Shown here: one piece after another, positions 34,272-42,413 of the stretch
Layout of the letters: each line of letters begins with the position of its first letter
Numbering within the stretch: the stretch's first letter is position 1
Source of the DNA: Bradyrhizobium sp. AZCC 1610
Lineage (GTDB): Bacteria; Pseudomonadota; Alphaproteobacteria; Rhizobiales; Xanthobacteraceae
DNA length: 64,000 nucleotides
NCBI RefSeq assembly: GCF_036924515.1
Contig: NZ_JAZHRR010000001.1
Span: forward strand, 4,497,001-4,561,000
Direction: 5' to 3'
The notes under the pieces: model-generated
Seen by the model: only the letters and a program-made list of their open reading frames with translations
What the model was told of the DNA's origin: nothing
The model's database searches: none
Program-made: the position numbers and the translations under genes

Positions 34272-34739
34272 CTACTTGTCCGCCAGCAGCCAGTGCGCCG
34301 GATTGCCTGCATATTTCCCCGGCGTCGTGATGTCCCTGGTTACCACCGAGCCGGCGCCGATGACGACATCGTCGACGATCCTGACCGGCATGATCGTGGC
34401 GTTGGAGCCGATCGAGACGCGGTTGCCGATCACGGTCTCGCGCCACAACTCCCTGTTGCCGCGAGCCGGGCCGCCGGTCGAGAACGTATCGTTCACGAAC
34501 ATAACGCCGTGGCCGACAAAGCAGTCTTCGCCGATGGTGACCAGTTCGCAGATGAAGGCGTGGGACTGCACCCGCGTGCGGGCGCCGATCACGACGCCCT
34601 TCTGGATTTCGGTGAACGGCCCGACAAAGCAGTCGTCGCCGATCTTGCAGCCGTAGAGATTGCACGGCTCGACGATTTTGACGCCTGTGCCGAAATCAAC
34701 GTCACGGACGCCGGCCTGATGTATTTCGGGCCGGTTCAC
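34272..34739 (-). CDS. Hexapeptide sugar N-acetyltransferase (WbpD-like)
   Basis: The 155-residue left-handed beta-helix protein has repeats such as CKIGDDCFVGPFTEIQKGVVIGARTRV. A conserved Asn/His element follows in HGVMFVNDTFSTGG near 77-90. It matches the WbpD/FdtC type which acetylates a 3-amino-3-deoxy sugar. The start overlaps the upstream dehydrogenase stop (34736-34739), and only 11 bases separate it from the DegT gene. This spacing supports a three-enzyme amino-sugar module. Confidence 0.9.
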   Translation of the reverse strand: MNRPEIHQAGVRDVDFGTGVKIVEPCNLYGCKIGDDCFVGPFTEIQKGVVIGARTRVQSHAFICELVTIGEDCFVGHGVMFVNDTFSTGGPARGNRELWRETVIGNRVSIGSNATIMPVRIVDDVVIGAGSVVTRDITTPGKYAGNPAHWLLADK

Positions 34740-35800
34740 GAGACGACACCGAGCCGGCCCAGCCGCGGCGCGAAGCGAAGCGGCACCTCGGCGCCGGTCT
34801 CGATCGATTCGTAGAGCGCGGAAATCAGTTCCAGGCTCTTGCGCCCTTCGAGACCGTCGACAAGCGCCGAACGCTGGTTCACTAGGCAGTCGATCACGTG
34901 CTGGTAGTAGGCCTGATGGCCGAAGCCGTAGACATTCGGCGGATTGACGGAAAATTTCTCGACCACGTCCTTGTCCGACGGAAGTTCTTCGACAAAGCGC
35001 CAGTGCCGGATCTGGTTGACGGCAAAGCCCGCGATTTCGACGGTTCCCTTCTCTCCGAGAATCGAAAGCGAGCCTTCAAGGTCGGTTGGCCGGACGGCCG
35101 TCGTCGCCTCGATGATCCCGAGCGCACCGTTGCGGAATTTCATCGTTGCGACCGCCGTGTCCTCGGCCTCGATCTTTGCCAGCGCCGCCACAGCACGGGC
35201 ATGAACGCTGACGACGTCGCCGAAGAACCATTCCAGCATGTCGACGTGGTGACTGGCCTGGTTGGAGAGCACGCCGCCGTCATAGGCCCAGGTGCCGCGC
35301 CAGGCATCTTGATCGTAATAGGCCTGGTCGCGGCACCAGCGGACGCGGACCGTGCCGAGAATCAGGCGGCCGAAGCGGCCGGCCTCCAGCGCCTCGCGCG
35401 CCTTCACCACGGGAACATTGAAGCGGTTCTGCTTGACGACGAACAGCTTGACGCCAGCTTCGTCGCAGGCGCGAACCATGTCGTCGGCATCCTGCAGCCG
35501 CAGCGCCATCGGCTTCTCGACAACGACGTGCTTTCCGGCCCTCGCGCAGGCGATGACATGGGCGGGATGCATCCCGCTCGGCGTCAGCACCGCCACCGCA
35601 TCGATGTCGGTCCGCGCGAGGAAGTCATCGATGTCATAGGCTGCCGGGACGCCGAACTTCGCGCCGATCGCGTCGGCGCGGCTGCGAACGGTGTCACAAA
35701 CAGCCACGAGCCTGGCTCCGTCGATACGATTGCCGCCCAGGAGTTCCGAGTGGCGCTTTGCGATACGCCCGCATCCGAGCAGGCCGAATTTGATCATCAT
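34736..35800 (-). CDS. Gfo/Idh/MocA-family oxidoreductase (WbpB-like)
   Basis: The 354 residues include an NAD-binding GLLGCGRIAKRH near 5-16, and VEKPMAL near 93 with the conserved Lys. The C-domain has the aspartate/histidine-rich GVLSNQASHHVDMLEWFFGDV near 175-195. WbpB oxidises C3 of UDP-GlcNAcA to the 3-keto sugar for WbpE. It is first in the three-gene operon, so a promoter is expected in the 36-35.8 kb gap. It might alternatively be a general sugar dehydrogenase. Confidence 0.88.
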   Translation of the reverse strand: MMIKFGLLGCGRIAKRHSELLGGNRIDGARLVAVCDTVRSRADAIGAKFGVPAAYDIDDFLARTDIDAVAVLTPSGMHPAHVIACARAGKHVVVEKPMALRLQDADDMVRACDEAGVKLFVVKQNRFNVPVVKAREALEAGRFGRLILGTVRVRWCRDQAYYDQDAWRGTWAYDGGVLSNQASHHVDMLEWFFGDVVSVHARAVAALAKIEAEDTAVATMKFRNGALGIIEATTAVRPTDLEGSLSILGEKGTVEIAGFAVNQIRHWRFVEELPSDKDVVEKFSVNPPNVYGFGHQAYYQHVIDCLVNQRSALVDGLEGRKSLELISALYESIETGAEVPLRFAPRLGRLGVVS

Positions 35801-36335
35801 ACGTCCCTATACTGACCGACTACATTGCAATAAGAAAATCTCGATAGTCAAACAGACACCTTTTCCGCGGATCCGATCGCTTGATACATTCAATATGTAT
35901 GTCACTGGCCGCTCAAGTATTGTCAACTCAGGACACTAGACCTACCGGACGCGACTGCGTCATCAGGCGCAAAAGCTCCGAATTTTTTACAACCTCAGCC
36001 AAACGCGCGACGAACGGCCTGCGTAAAACAAAACCTTTTCGCCTGCAATTCTTGGCTCGGCTCGGGACATTGTAGGCGGCGAATATTTGAACCGCAGCCA
36101 GTTGGCCGTGAGGAAACAGGCACTGATTGCGACAACTGCGAACAGCAGCTTCGTCCGATTATCCCAATGCACAATTGAGATCATCATTACACAGTCCCAA
36201 ACCACCCGGCGTTAGCAACCTGAAAGCAGCCTTTGCGGCAACCTGCCCTAGTTGATTCCTCAAATGGTAGAGTGCCCGCCAGCTTTCGCTTGCTTAAGCT
36301 CGGAAAACGTCGATTGTAAACCCTCGCGAACCTGG
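35801..36335. other. AT-richer intergenic stretch between divergent genes
   Basis: About 535 bases between the WbpB-like gene and the membrane protein at 36336, with visibly lower GC than its neighbours. It must hold the promoter of the amino-sugar operon and of the membrane gene. The only coding candidate is the small minus-strand ORF at 35987-36187. No repeat or RNA was recognised. Confidence 0.4.
35987..36187 (-). CDS. Possible small membrane-anchored protein
   Basis: ATG at 36187 gives 66 residues. One hydrophobic segment (LLFAVVAISACFLTANW, near 14-30) is followed by a basic RFKYSPP. The layout resembles the N-terminus of the 140-residue protein at 7040-7462 (hydrophobic helix, then FKYSYPP), but no other similarity is seen. 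Coding status is uncertain; it could be a truncated relic of a similar gene. Confidence 0.25.
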   Translation of the reverse strand: MMISIVHWDNRTKLLFAVVAISACFLTANWLRFKYSPPTMSRAEPRIAGEKVLFYAGRSSRVWLRL

Positions 36336-37703
36336 ATGTCGGCCCGAAAAATGGAAAATCTGACCGAACAAAAGCAAACGCCCGTACCAAACCTCCTGTT
36401 TGGGAAGCGTCGGGGCTTGATCCTCTTAAACTGGGTTCTGATCGCGGTGTCCTGTATTTCTCTTGTTTATGTGGCTCATTATTATTCGGAGTATTTCATA
36501 TCCTTTCGTCCTTCGGGCTTGCCTAGCGCTTTTGTGCTGATAGCTGCCTTTGCCCTCCTTTCAGTGCTTTTTGCATTTGCGGGCAATAGCTTCGGTTACG
36601 TCGTCGGCTTCTATTCCTATGTGATGCTCTCGGGATATCTGTGGCTGAATAGTTTTTCGGAGTTGATCTACAATCATCGATTAGCCGCGCTTTCTGCTGC
36701 AGCATCAGCGATCGCATTCTTGTTGCCCGCCCTGTTCATCTCGTCGCCCGTTCGCCAAATCTATATTTTGTCCCTATCGGCATTGGATCGTCTGCTCACA
36801 CTGATCCTGTTGCTGAGTTTTGCGACGATCCTCGTCGGTGCCAGCTACAGCTTCAAATTTGTCAGCATTGAAAACATCTATACGTATCGCTCCGAACTCA
36901 AATTTCCGGTGATCCTTAACTACGTGATCGGAATAATATCCAACGCGCTGCTGCCGTTTGCATTCGCCTGTTTTGTGGCACGAGGAAACGTCTGGCGTGC
37001 CGGCGCGGCTCTCCTTCTACTTTTGATGTTCTATCCGATCACGCTGAGCAAACTGGCCCTGTTTGCGCCGTTCTGGCTCGTGGCAATTTCGGCCCTTTCG
37101 AGGTATTTCAACTTCAAGCTTGCCATCACTCTTTCGCTGCTTGTGCCAATAACCGTCGGATTATTGCTGATCACCCTGTTCCAGCAGGAGATACTGCCTC
37201 ACGGTATGGCCATCTCCTATTTTGGACTCGTGAACTTTCGGATGATCGCGATTCCCTCGTTGGCCATGGACTATTACAATAGCTTTTTCTTCACTCATCC
37301 CGTGACAAATTTCTGTCAGATACGCTTTCTCAAGCCCTTCGTCGATTGCCCCTATCAGGACCAACTGGCGAACGTCATTTACGATGCATTTGGCATTGGC
37401 GGACAGTTCAATGCGTCGCTGTTTGCGACGGAGGGTATCGCGTCGGTCGGAGCCTTCTTTGCCCCGGTCACGGCATTCGCCGCAGGACTTGTAATTGCGA
37501 TAGGCAACCGCCTCTCTGCCGGTTTGCAGCCGCAGTTCATTCTAATCTCGAGCGCTATTCTTGTCCAAGCGCTCCTTAACGTACCTCTGACAACGGTCCT
37601 GCTGTCCCATGGCGCCGGCGCGCTATTTGTTCTTTGGTACATTATACCGCGCGACGCATTCGGAGTGACGGCGACGCCGCGCCCGCAAGATCTTAGCCGG
37701 TGA
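36336..37703 (+). CDS. Polytopic membrane protein, O-antigen polymerase-like
   Basis: ATG at 36336 (MSARKMENL) gives 455 residues; a TTG at 36252 and ATG at 36351 are alternatives. About 11-12 hydrophobic segments are seen (for example LNWVLIAVSCISLVYVAHYY and FVLIAAFALLSVLFAFAGN). Cysteines at VTNFCQIRF and VDCPYQD lie in a soluble loop near residue 340-360, a region where Wzy proteins carry a large periplasmic loop. No specific family motif is seen. Lower GC than the flanks suggests transfer. A third polymerase/ligase-type protein in this locus. Confidence 0.65.
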   Translation: MSARKMENLTEQKQTPVPNLLFGKRRGLILLNWVLIAVSCISLVYVAHYYSEYFISFRPSGLPSAFVLIAAFALLSVLFAFAGNSFGYVVGFYSYVMLSGYLWLNSFSELIYNHRLAALSAAASAIAFLLPALFISSPVRQIYILSLSALDRLLTLILLLSFATILVGASYSFKFVSIENIYTYRSELKFPVILNYVIGIISNALLPFAFACFVARGNVWRAGAALLLLLMFYPITLSKLALFAPFWLVAISALSRYFNFKLAITLSLLVPITVGLLLITLFQQEILPHGMAISYFGLVNFRMIAIPSLAMDYYNSFFFTHPVTNFCQIRFLKPFVDCPYQDQLANVIYDAFGIGGQFNASLFATEGIASVGAFFAPVTAFAAGLVIAIGNRLSAGLQPQFILISSAILVQALLNVPLTTVLLSHGAGALFVLWYIIPRDAFGVTATPRPQDLSR

Positions 37704-37719
37704 TCAATATGGCTGGAGC

Positions 37720-37764
37720 ATTGAGTGACGGGTGCAGAAAATTTGCCCGTGCCGGTCACTCAAT
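37720..37764. terminator. Inverted repeat between convergent genes (bidirectional terminator candidate)
   Basis: ATTGAGTGAC at 37720-37729 and GTCACTCAAT at 37755-37764 are perfect complements, with CGGG/CCCG pairs inside. It lies between the end of the membrane gene and the convergent GT4 gene, the classic place for a two-way terminator. Confidence 0.6.
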
Positions 37765-37776
37765 CAGCAACCGAAC

Positions 37777-38958
37777 TCAAGCCTGCATTGCAAGCCGAAC
37801 GGTCCTGGCAAAGTCCGCCGCAAAGGCAGCGACGCGGACATCCTGATCCGGAAGGAGGTTGCGGATCACAGGTCCCTCCGAATCCTCTGAGAGACGCATG
37901 AGTTCGTTCGCAAGGGCGTCAGGATCGTCAGTTCCGAAATAGTGCGCCATGCCGGCGGTCTGCTCGCGATGCACATCGAGATTGGACAATATCATCGGCA
38001 CCCCAAACGATTTCGCTTCTTCGACCGTTGTGCTCCATCCCTCCGATCGGGATGGGTTTATCAGCCCGGTGCATGCCCGCAGCAACGCGTAAACATGCGA
38101 TAGCGGAATCATTCCCAGATGGCGGAAACGCTTTTCGAGCCCACGGCTGCGCACCCGCGCCATGACCTCTTCGAAATAGCCGCGCTCGCGCCGATCTTCG
38201 GTGCTGCCCGATGCACACACGACCGCCTCGCCCCCGCGCTCCGCCACGATGGCCAGTGCATCCACGACCACCTGATGGTTCTTGTGGGTGTAAAATTGAT
38301 TCGGCAGGTAGAAGTATTTTTCGGGCAACTGATACCGGGCGACTATCTCGGCCGGATTTGCGTTCAGGAACGCCGGCGACGGCCCGGTCGCGAAACGAAC
38401 CACACAGACCTCGTTCTTCGCACGGGGATAGAATTTCCTGAAATCGCGATGCGAGCTTTCGCTGCTCAGCATGACGGTCCGCCTGGATGCGATCTGCATC
38501 CGGAAACCGGCTTCGCGACGCCACCGAGCTGTTGTCGGAAACAGTTGGGGCAGCCGTCGATGCTGAAAATCGGGAAACCATGCTATTGCAGGATAAGGCA
38601 GACGCCAGCCGAAGAAGCGGGCGGATTCGAAGACGGCATCGATGCGATGCGTCCGGAATTTTGCCGCAGCCTCGCGGTCCAGCCCCAGCGCCAGCGCCGT
38701 AACCAAACCGGCACGGCCCTCGAACGCCCCCGATCGCACCACCTCCACGCCCGCTATCGCGGCGAGCGGCGCAAGATCGGCATCGTCGCCTATCCCGGCA
38801 AACAGAACGGGCGCAAACTCGCCGGGGCGGAACTTGCTCAGTGCCGCGAACAGATTGCTTTGATAGTTGTAGCCACCGGCCCAGACCCGGCGGGGAATAT
38901 GCGTAAACGCGAGACGCACCGGCGCGGCCGGGTTCACCGGATCTGATCCTTGAACCAC
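37777..38958 (-). CDS. Glycosyltransferase (GT4-like)
   Basis: The 393-residue GT-B protein has the N-terminal loop PRRVWAGGYNYQSNL (near 22-36) and the donor domain with LPNQFYTHKNHQVVVDALAI near 221. INPSRSEGWSTTVEEAKSFGVPMI near 301-324 matches the E-x7-E-like motif of retaining GT4 enzymes. It overlaps the start of the next gene (38934) by 25 bases. It is one of several transferases expected to assemble the repeat unit. Donor not assigned. Confidence 0.88.
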   Translation of the reverse strand: MVQGSDPVNPAAPVRLAFTHIPRRVWAGGYNYQSNLFAALSKFRPGEFAPVLFAGIGDDADLAPLAAIAGVEVVRSGAFEGRAGLVTALALGLDREAAAKFRTHRIDAVFESARFFGWRLPYPAIAWFPDFQHRRLPQLFPTTARWRREAGFRMQIASRRTVMLSSESSHRDFRKFYPRAKNEVCVVRFATGPSPAFLNANPAEIVARYQLPEKYFYLPNQFYTHKNHQVVVDALAIVAERGGEAVVCASGSTEDRRERGYFEEVMARVRSRGLEKRFRHLGMIPLSHVYALLRACTGLINPSRSEGWSTTVEEAKSFGVPMILSNLDVHREQTAGMAHYFGTDDPDALANELMRLSEDSEGPVIRNLLPDQDVRVAAFAADFARTVRLAMQA

Positions 38959-39863
38959 GAAACATAATCCGCAAGACCCTGTTCAACCGGGATCGTCCAG
39001 TCGAAGGGTAGCATGCACGACATCGTGTCGTCCGACAGCAGACTTGTCGGGTCGCCGGCGCGAACGATGCCGGAATACTGCACGGAAGTGCTTCCGCCCC
39101 AACATTTTGCAAGGGTTTCGGCAACCCGCGCCACGGTCGTGCCAATCGCGGTTCCGCCGTTGATCACCTGAAAGGTCTCCACCTGTGGTCTTTGGTCGAT
39201 CTCGACCAGCAGCCGGGCGACGTCACGGACATCGGTCCAGTCCCGCACCTCCGCGCCTGTGCCGCCCAGCACCAGCTTTCGCTCACCGGCCTGCAGGCGC
39301 GAGCAGATGTCCCAGGGCAATTGCTTGCGCAAATTCGGCCCGTAGACCGAGAACAGCCGCACCACCATGCTGTGCAAGCCAAAGGTGACGGCGTAGCTTC
39401 GGCACAACTGCTCCATCATCAGCTTGTGCTGCCCGTAGGGTGACATCGGAAGCGTTGCTGCATCCACTCCGATCGGCCCCTCGTGATCGGCGCCATAGAC
39501 CGCCGCGCTCGACGCGACGATCAAGCGACAATCCCTGGCGGCGCTGCGCAGCCACTCCAGCAATCTGGCCGTGCTTGCAACAGTGCGCGAAAAGTCCTCA
39601 AACGGCTGCGCGATCGATAGCCCGACCGACGAGCCGCCGGCCAGATGGAAAATCGTCGACGGCAATCCGGAGTGTTCCGCAAGCGCATTGAGATTGGCCG
39701 CATCGATCTCACCGTTCAACCAATGCTCAAGGCCGATGCGATGTCTTTCGGCCTCGCCGATCGCGCCGTGGCCGATGCCGTGAACGCAATAACCCCGATC
39801 AGCCAGCACCCGAACGAGATGCCTACCGATGAAGCCATTGGCGCCGGTAACCCACACGTTCAT
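38934..39863 (-). CDS. NAD-dependent epimerase/dehydratase (extended SDR)
   Basis: 309 residues with Rossmann motif TGANGFIGRHLV (residues 7-18). IVASSAAVYG lies near 114 and catalytic YGQHK near 137-141. It resembles NDP-hexose 4-epimerases/reductases. It is in an overlapping run of minus-strand genes: its end overlaps the GT4 gene at 37777-38958 and its start overlaps the SAM methyltransferase by 4 bases. Substrate not assigned. Confidence 0.87.
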   Translation of the reverse strand: MNVWVTGANGFIGRHLVRVLADRGYCVHGIGHGAIGEAERHRIGLEHWLNGEIDAANLNALAEHSGLPSTIFHLAGGSSVGLSIAQPFEDFSRTVASTARLLEWLRSAARDCRLIVASSAAVYGADHEGPIGVDAATLPMSPYGQHKLMMEQLCRSYAVTFGLHSMVVRLFSVYGPNLRKQLPWDICSRLQAGERKLVLGGTGAEVRDWTDVRDVARLLVEIDQRPQVETFQVINGGTAIGTTVARVAETLAKCWGGSTSVQYSGIVRAGDPTSLLSDDTMSCMLPFDWTIPVEQGLADYVSWFKDQIR

Positions 39864-40729
39864 GCCGATGCCTTGCGACAGACGAATGAGTAGAGCCGGC
39901 CCGGCCGGTGGTCAAAGCGCTCTGCCATCGAAAGCAGCGATGTGAGGACGCTCCTGGAAGCGAGTGCGGCCCGCCAAACGGGCCTGACCGGAATCTTGGC
40001 TGTCAATCTCTCCACGACGGCTGCCCGAAGCGTCTCGATTGTATAGGGAAACAGATTGATCGGACTCTTCAGCGGCGCAAGCACCTCGATCTCGGCAAAT
40101 CCCGCAGCCCCTAGTGCGCCGACATACCGATCGAGAAGATAAGCGTGCTCGCCGCCATAAAGGTGATGCAGGGGGTGCTGATCGAGGAATGCGCCAAGGT
40201 CGGATTCCTTTGAGATCACATGCTCGCGCGCGGCGATGAGCATTCCGCCAGGGCGAAGCACGCGGAACATTTCCTGGCAGGCACCGTCGAGATCGCGCAT
40301 ATGGTGCAGCACGGCGCGCGCGAACACGACATCGAACGTGCCGTCAGCGAACGGAAGGCGCTCGGAGAATTCCCCGACCACCTCGATCGGCAGACTGGCC
40401 TCGGCCGCGAGCCCACGGATCGCCGCCGCCCCAACCACGGCACTCGGATCAGGCTCCAGCGCGGTGACCGTAAATCCGCTCTGCGCCAGCGCATAGCTCG
40501 CAATTCCGCGCCCGGCGCCGACGTCAAGCGCCTTACCGGTCCGGTGTGCCAGCAACTTCGAAACCGCCTGCCATTCGGCACTGGCAAAATAGCGCTTGGC
40601 CGCATCGATCAGGGGGTCGTCATAGAACGCGTCGAGCACGAGTTGCCGCTTGTCCGGCTGGTTGCGCAGGCAGACCACGGCATCTTCCCAAGTGATGAGA
40701 GGCTTTTCGTCTAACACGCAAACTCGCAC
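39860..40729 (-). CDS. Class I SAM-dependent methyltransferase
   Basis: 289 residues. Motif I LDVGAGRGIASYAL is near 69-82, motif II LEPDPS near 96-101, and the post-motif DVVFARAVLHHMRDL near 133-147. The N-terminus VRVCVLDEKPLITWED is an extension with no known fold. The gene is likely an O- or N-methyltransferase for a glycan residue. Its stop overlaps the SDR gene by 4 bases (ATGA), so expression is coupled. Confidence 0.88.
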   Translation of the reverse strand: MRVCVLDEKPLITWEDAVVCLRNQPDKRQLVLDAFYDDPLIDAAKRYFASAEWQAVSKLLAHRTGKALDVGAGRGIASYALAQSGFTVTALEPDPSAVVGAAAIRGLAAEASLPIEVVGEFSERLPFADGTFDVVFARAVLHHMRDLDGACQEMFRVLRPGGMLIAAREHVISKESDLGAFLDQHPLHHLYGGEHAYLLDRYVGALGAAGFAEIEVLAPLKSPINLFPYTIETLRAAVVERLTAKIPVRPVWRAALASRSVLTSLLSMAERFDHRPGRLYSFVCRKASA

Positions 40730-40749
40730 TTGCTAGCCCGGCGCACCGG

Positions 40750-41841
40750 TCAGATCAGATCCTGAAATTTCGTCCATTGCAGTTGTTTGCTATAGCGCTC
40801 TTTCACCATGGCGCAACCCGTCTGAGCGATGGATCTGGCCAAAGTTTGATCTCTCATCAGCTTGTGGATCAGCTCCGGTATCTGCTTGGGCGAGGAATAT
40901 TCCAGCATGGTTTCGCCATCAACGAAACCCTCAGGATAGCGCCCTGCGTCCGTCAAAAGCACCGCTCCGCATCCCGTCGCCTCAAAGCATCTCATATTGC
41001 CGCGATCCTCTGCCGCCATGTCTACCGCACCGTTGAATACGATGCGGCTTTTGGCGATCGCGGCATACGCATCCAGGCCATACAAAGGATCGGCGCGAAT
41101 CTCACGAATTTCGTCCGGATGACGGTACGAGCGAAGCGCCGGCACGGGAGGAAGAAAATTTGCCAGTCGGGTGAGGCGTGAATCTTCAAGGTAAAACCGT
41201 GCCCGGACACCGGGCGTCGAAGCCGCAGCCCGGAGTGCCTGGCTACGTTTGACGTGGTGGCGCGAGAATCCTCCGATGAAGATGAGGTCAAGTTCATCAC
41301 TTCGGGCAGCGGCATAGGCATCCATCACAGGATCGTGCGCCGGAAAAAAATACGCCACCCGGCAGCCCTTCTGTCGCCAGCTATCGAGGATTGACGGAAA
41401 GTTGCATACGATCAGGTCGTACTTCGTCAGGTCTGCACTTCCGGAGGGCGCGGCTCGCCAGCCAACCGACTTCTTCACGCAACCCGGCAATTTCGCGACA
41501 AACTCACTGCCGTAACGGATCGGGTCAAGGTTATAGAATACTTCGGTGCGATGCTGCTCGATCTGCGCGAGCAGGATTTGCTCCAGATTCTTTGTCCGCA
41601 GACCATTCTCTTTCGCCCACAGCATCTGCAGCTGTTCATCGTCTCCATTGGTGTAAAATGCATCCGGGCTATTGGCGAGTACGGGCAGGAGGATGTGAGA
41701 CGCAGTGAATCTCGTATCCAGAAATTGTGCTCGTCCGGCGGCAAAGCTTTGATAGGGCGATTGGCGACGATGGACACGGAATCCGCGTGACAAGCCGTTG
41801 TTCTGGAACATACGCATGCAATCAACCCGGGGGATTTGCAT
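40750..41841 (-). CDS. CgeB-like glycosyltransferase
   Basis: 363 residues; the C-terminal third has RCFEATGCGAVLLTDAGRYPEGFVDGETMLEYSS near 285-317, which is the CgeB/spore-maturation-protein-type GT-B domain. VAYFFPAHDPVMDAYAAA near 168 is the N-domain counterpart. It is likely a glycosyltransferase acting in repeat-unit assembly. Its start lies inside the end of the acyltransferase gene at 41822, giving a 20-base overlap. Confidence 0.83.
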   Translation of the reverse strand: MQIPRVDCMRMFQNNGLSRGFRVHRRQSPYQSFAAGRAQFLDTRFTASHILLPVLANSPDAFYTNGDDEQLQMLWAKENGLRTKNLEQILLAQIEQHRTEVFYNLDPIRYGSEFVAKLPGCVKKSVGWRAAPSGSADLTKYDLIVCNFPSILDSWRQKGCRVAYFFPAHDPVMDAYAAARSDELDLIFIGGFSRHHVKRSQALRAAASTPGVRARFYLEDSRLTRLANFLPPVPALRSYRHPDEIREIRADPLYGLDAYAAIAKSRIVFNGAVDMAAEDRGNMRCFEATGCGAVLLTDAGRYPEGFVDGETMLEYSSPKQIPELIHKLMRDQTLARSIAQTGCAMVKERYSKQLQWTKFQDLI

Positions 41842-42412
41842 CTGGCGGGGAGCTTAATGAGCGGATTACTCTGGCCGGATTTCCAACTGCCAGGGTGTAT
41901 GGCGGAATATTGCGGGTTACAACCGAACACGCTCCGATCACGGCACCCTCTCCAATCGTGACCCCCTTCAGCACACTCACGTTGAATCCGATCCATGCCC
42001 TATCGCTCACGACGACTGGCGCATGCGCGATCTTCTCCCAATCTTTCCGGCCGGCGCCCCATTCGAGAACATCGTTCCGGCGATCCGTCCAATCGATGCT
42101 GTGGGAATCGTGATCCACGATCGTGACGCCCCACGACATGATGACATCGTCGCCGATGGCGAGGCTTCGATAGCAGACCAGATGGCTGCGTCCGATGAAT
42201 GTGCGGCTTCCGATCTGAATTTCGCCTCCAGATTCCTCGAAACTGATATCAGCGTGGACGATTGAATTTTCTCCAACTGACAGCGCGTTGCCGGCCGCCC
42301 GCCTGATACGACGCCACGCGATCGTGGACCCACGTCCGATATTCACCGCCCCGGAAAGCCGGCTCTTCCAGCCGAGGATGGCGTCGATCACGCCTATCAG
42401 GATGAGTCGCAT
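41822..42412 (-). CDS. Hexapeptide acyltransferase (WbbJ/Lbh_MAT-like)
   Basis: 196 residues, a left-handed beta-helix O-acetyltransferase. It carries TFIGRSHLVCYRSLAIGDDVIMSWGVTIVDHDSHS near 69-105 and ERAWIGFNVSVLKGVTIGEGAVIGACSVVTR near 141, the latter with the typical catalytic DHD/His loop. It probably O-acetylates a sugar. Its start abuts the asparagine-synthase-like gene with one base between them. Confidence 0.9.
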   Translation of the reverse strand: MRLILIGVIDAILGWKSRLSGAVNIGRGSTIAWRRIRRAAGNALSVGENSIVHADISFEESGGEIQIGSRTFIGRSHLVCYRSLAIGDDVIMSWGVTIVDHDSHSIDWTDRRNDVLEWGAGRKDWEKIAHAPVVVSDRAWIGFNVSVLKGVTIGEGAVIGACSVVTRNIPPYTLAVGNPARVIRSLSSPPDANPPG

Positions 42413-42413
42413 G

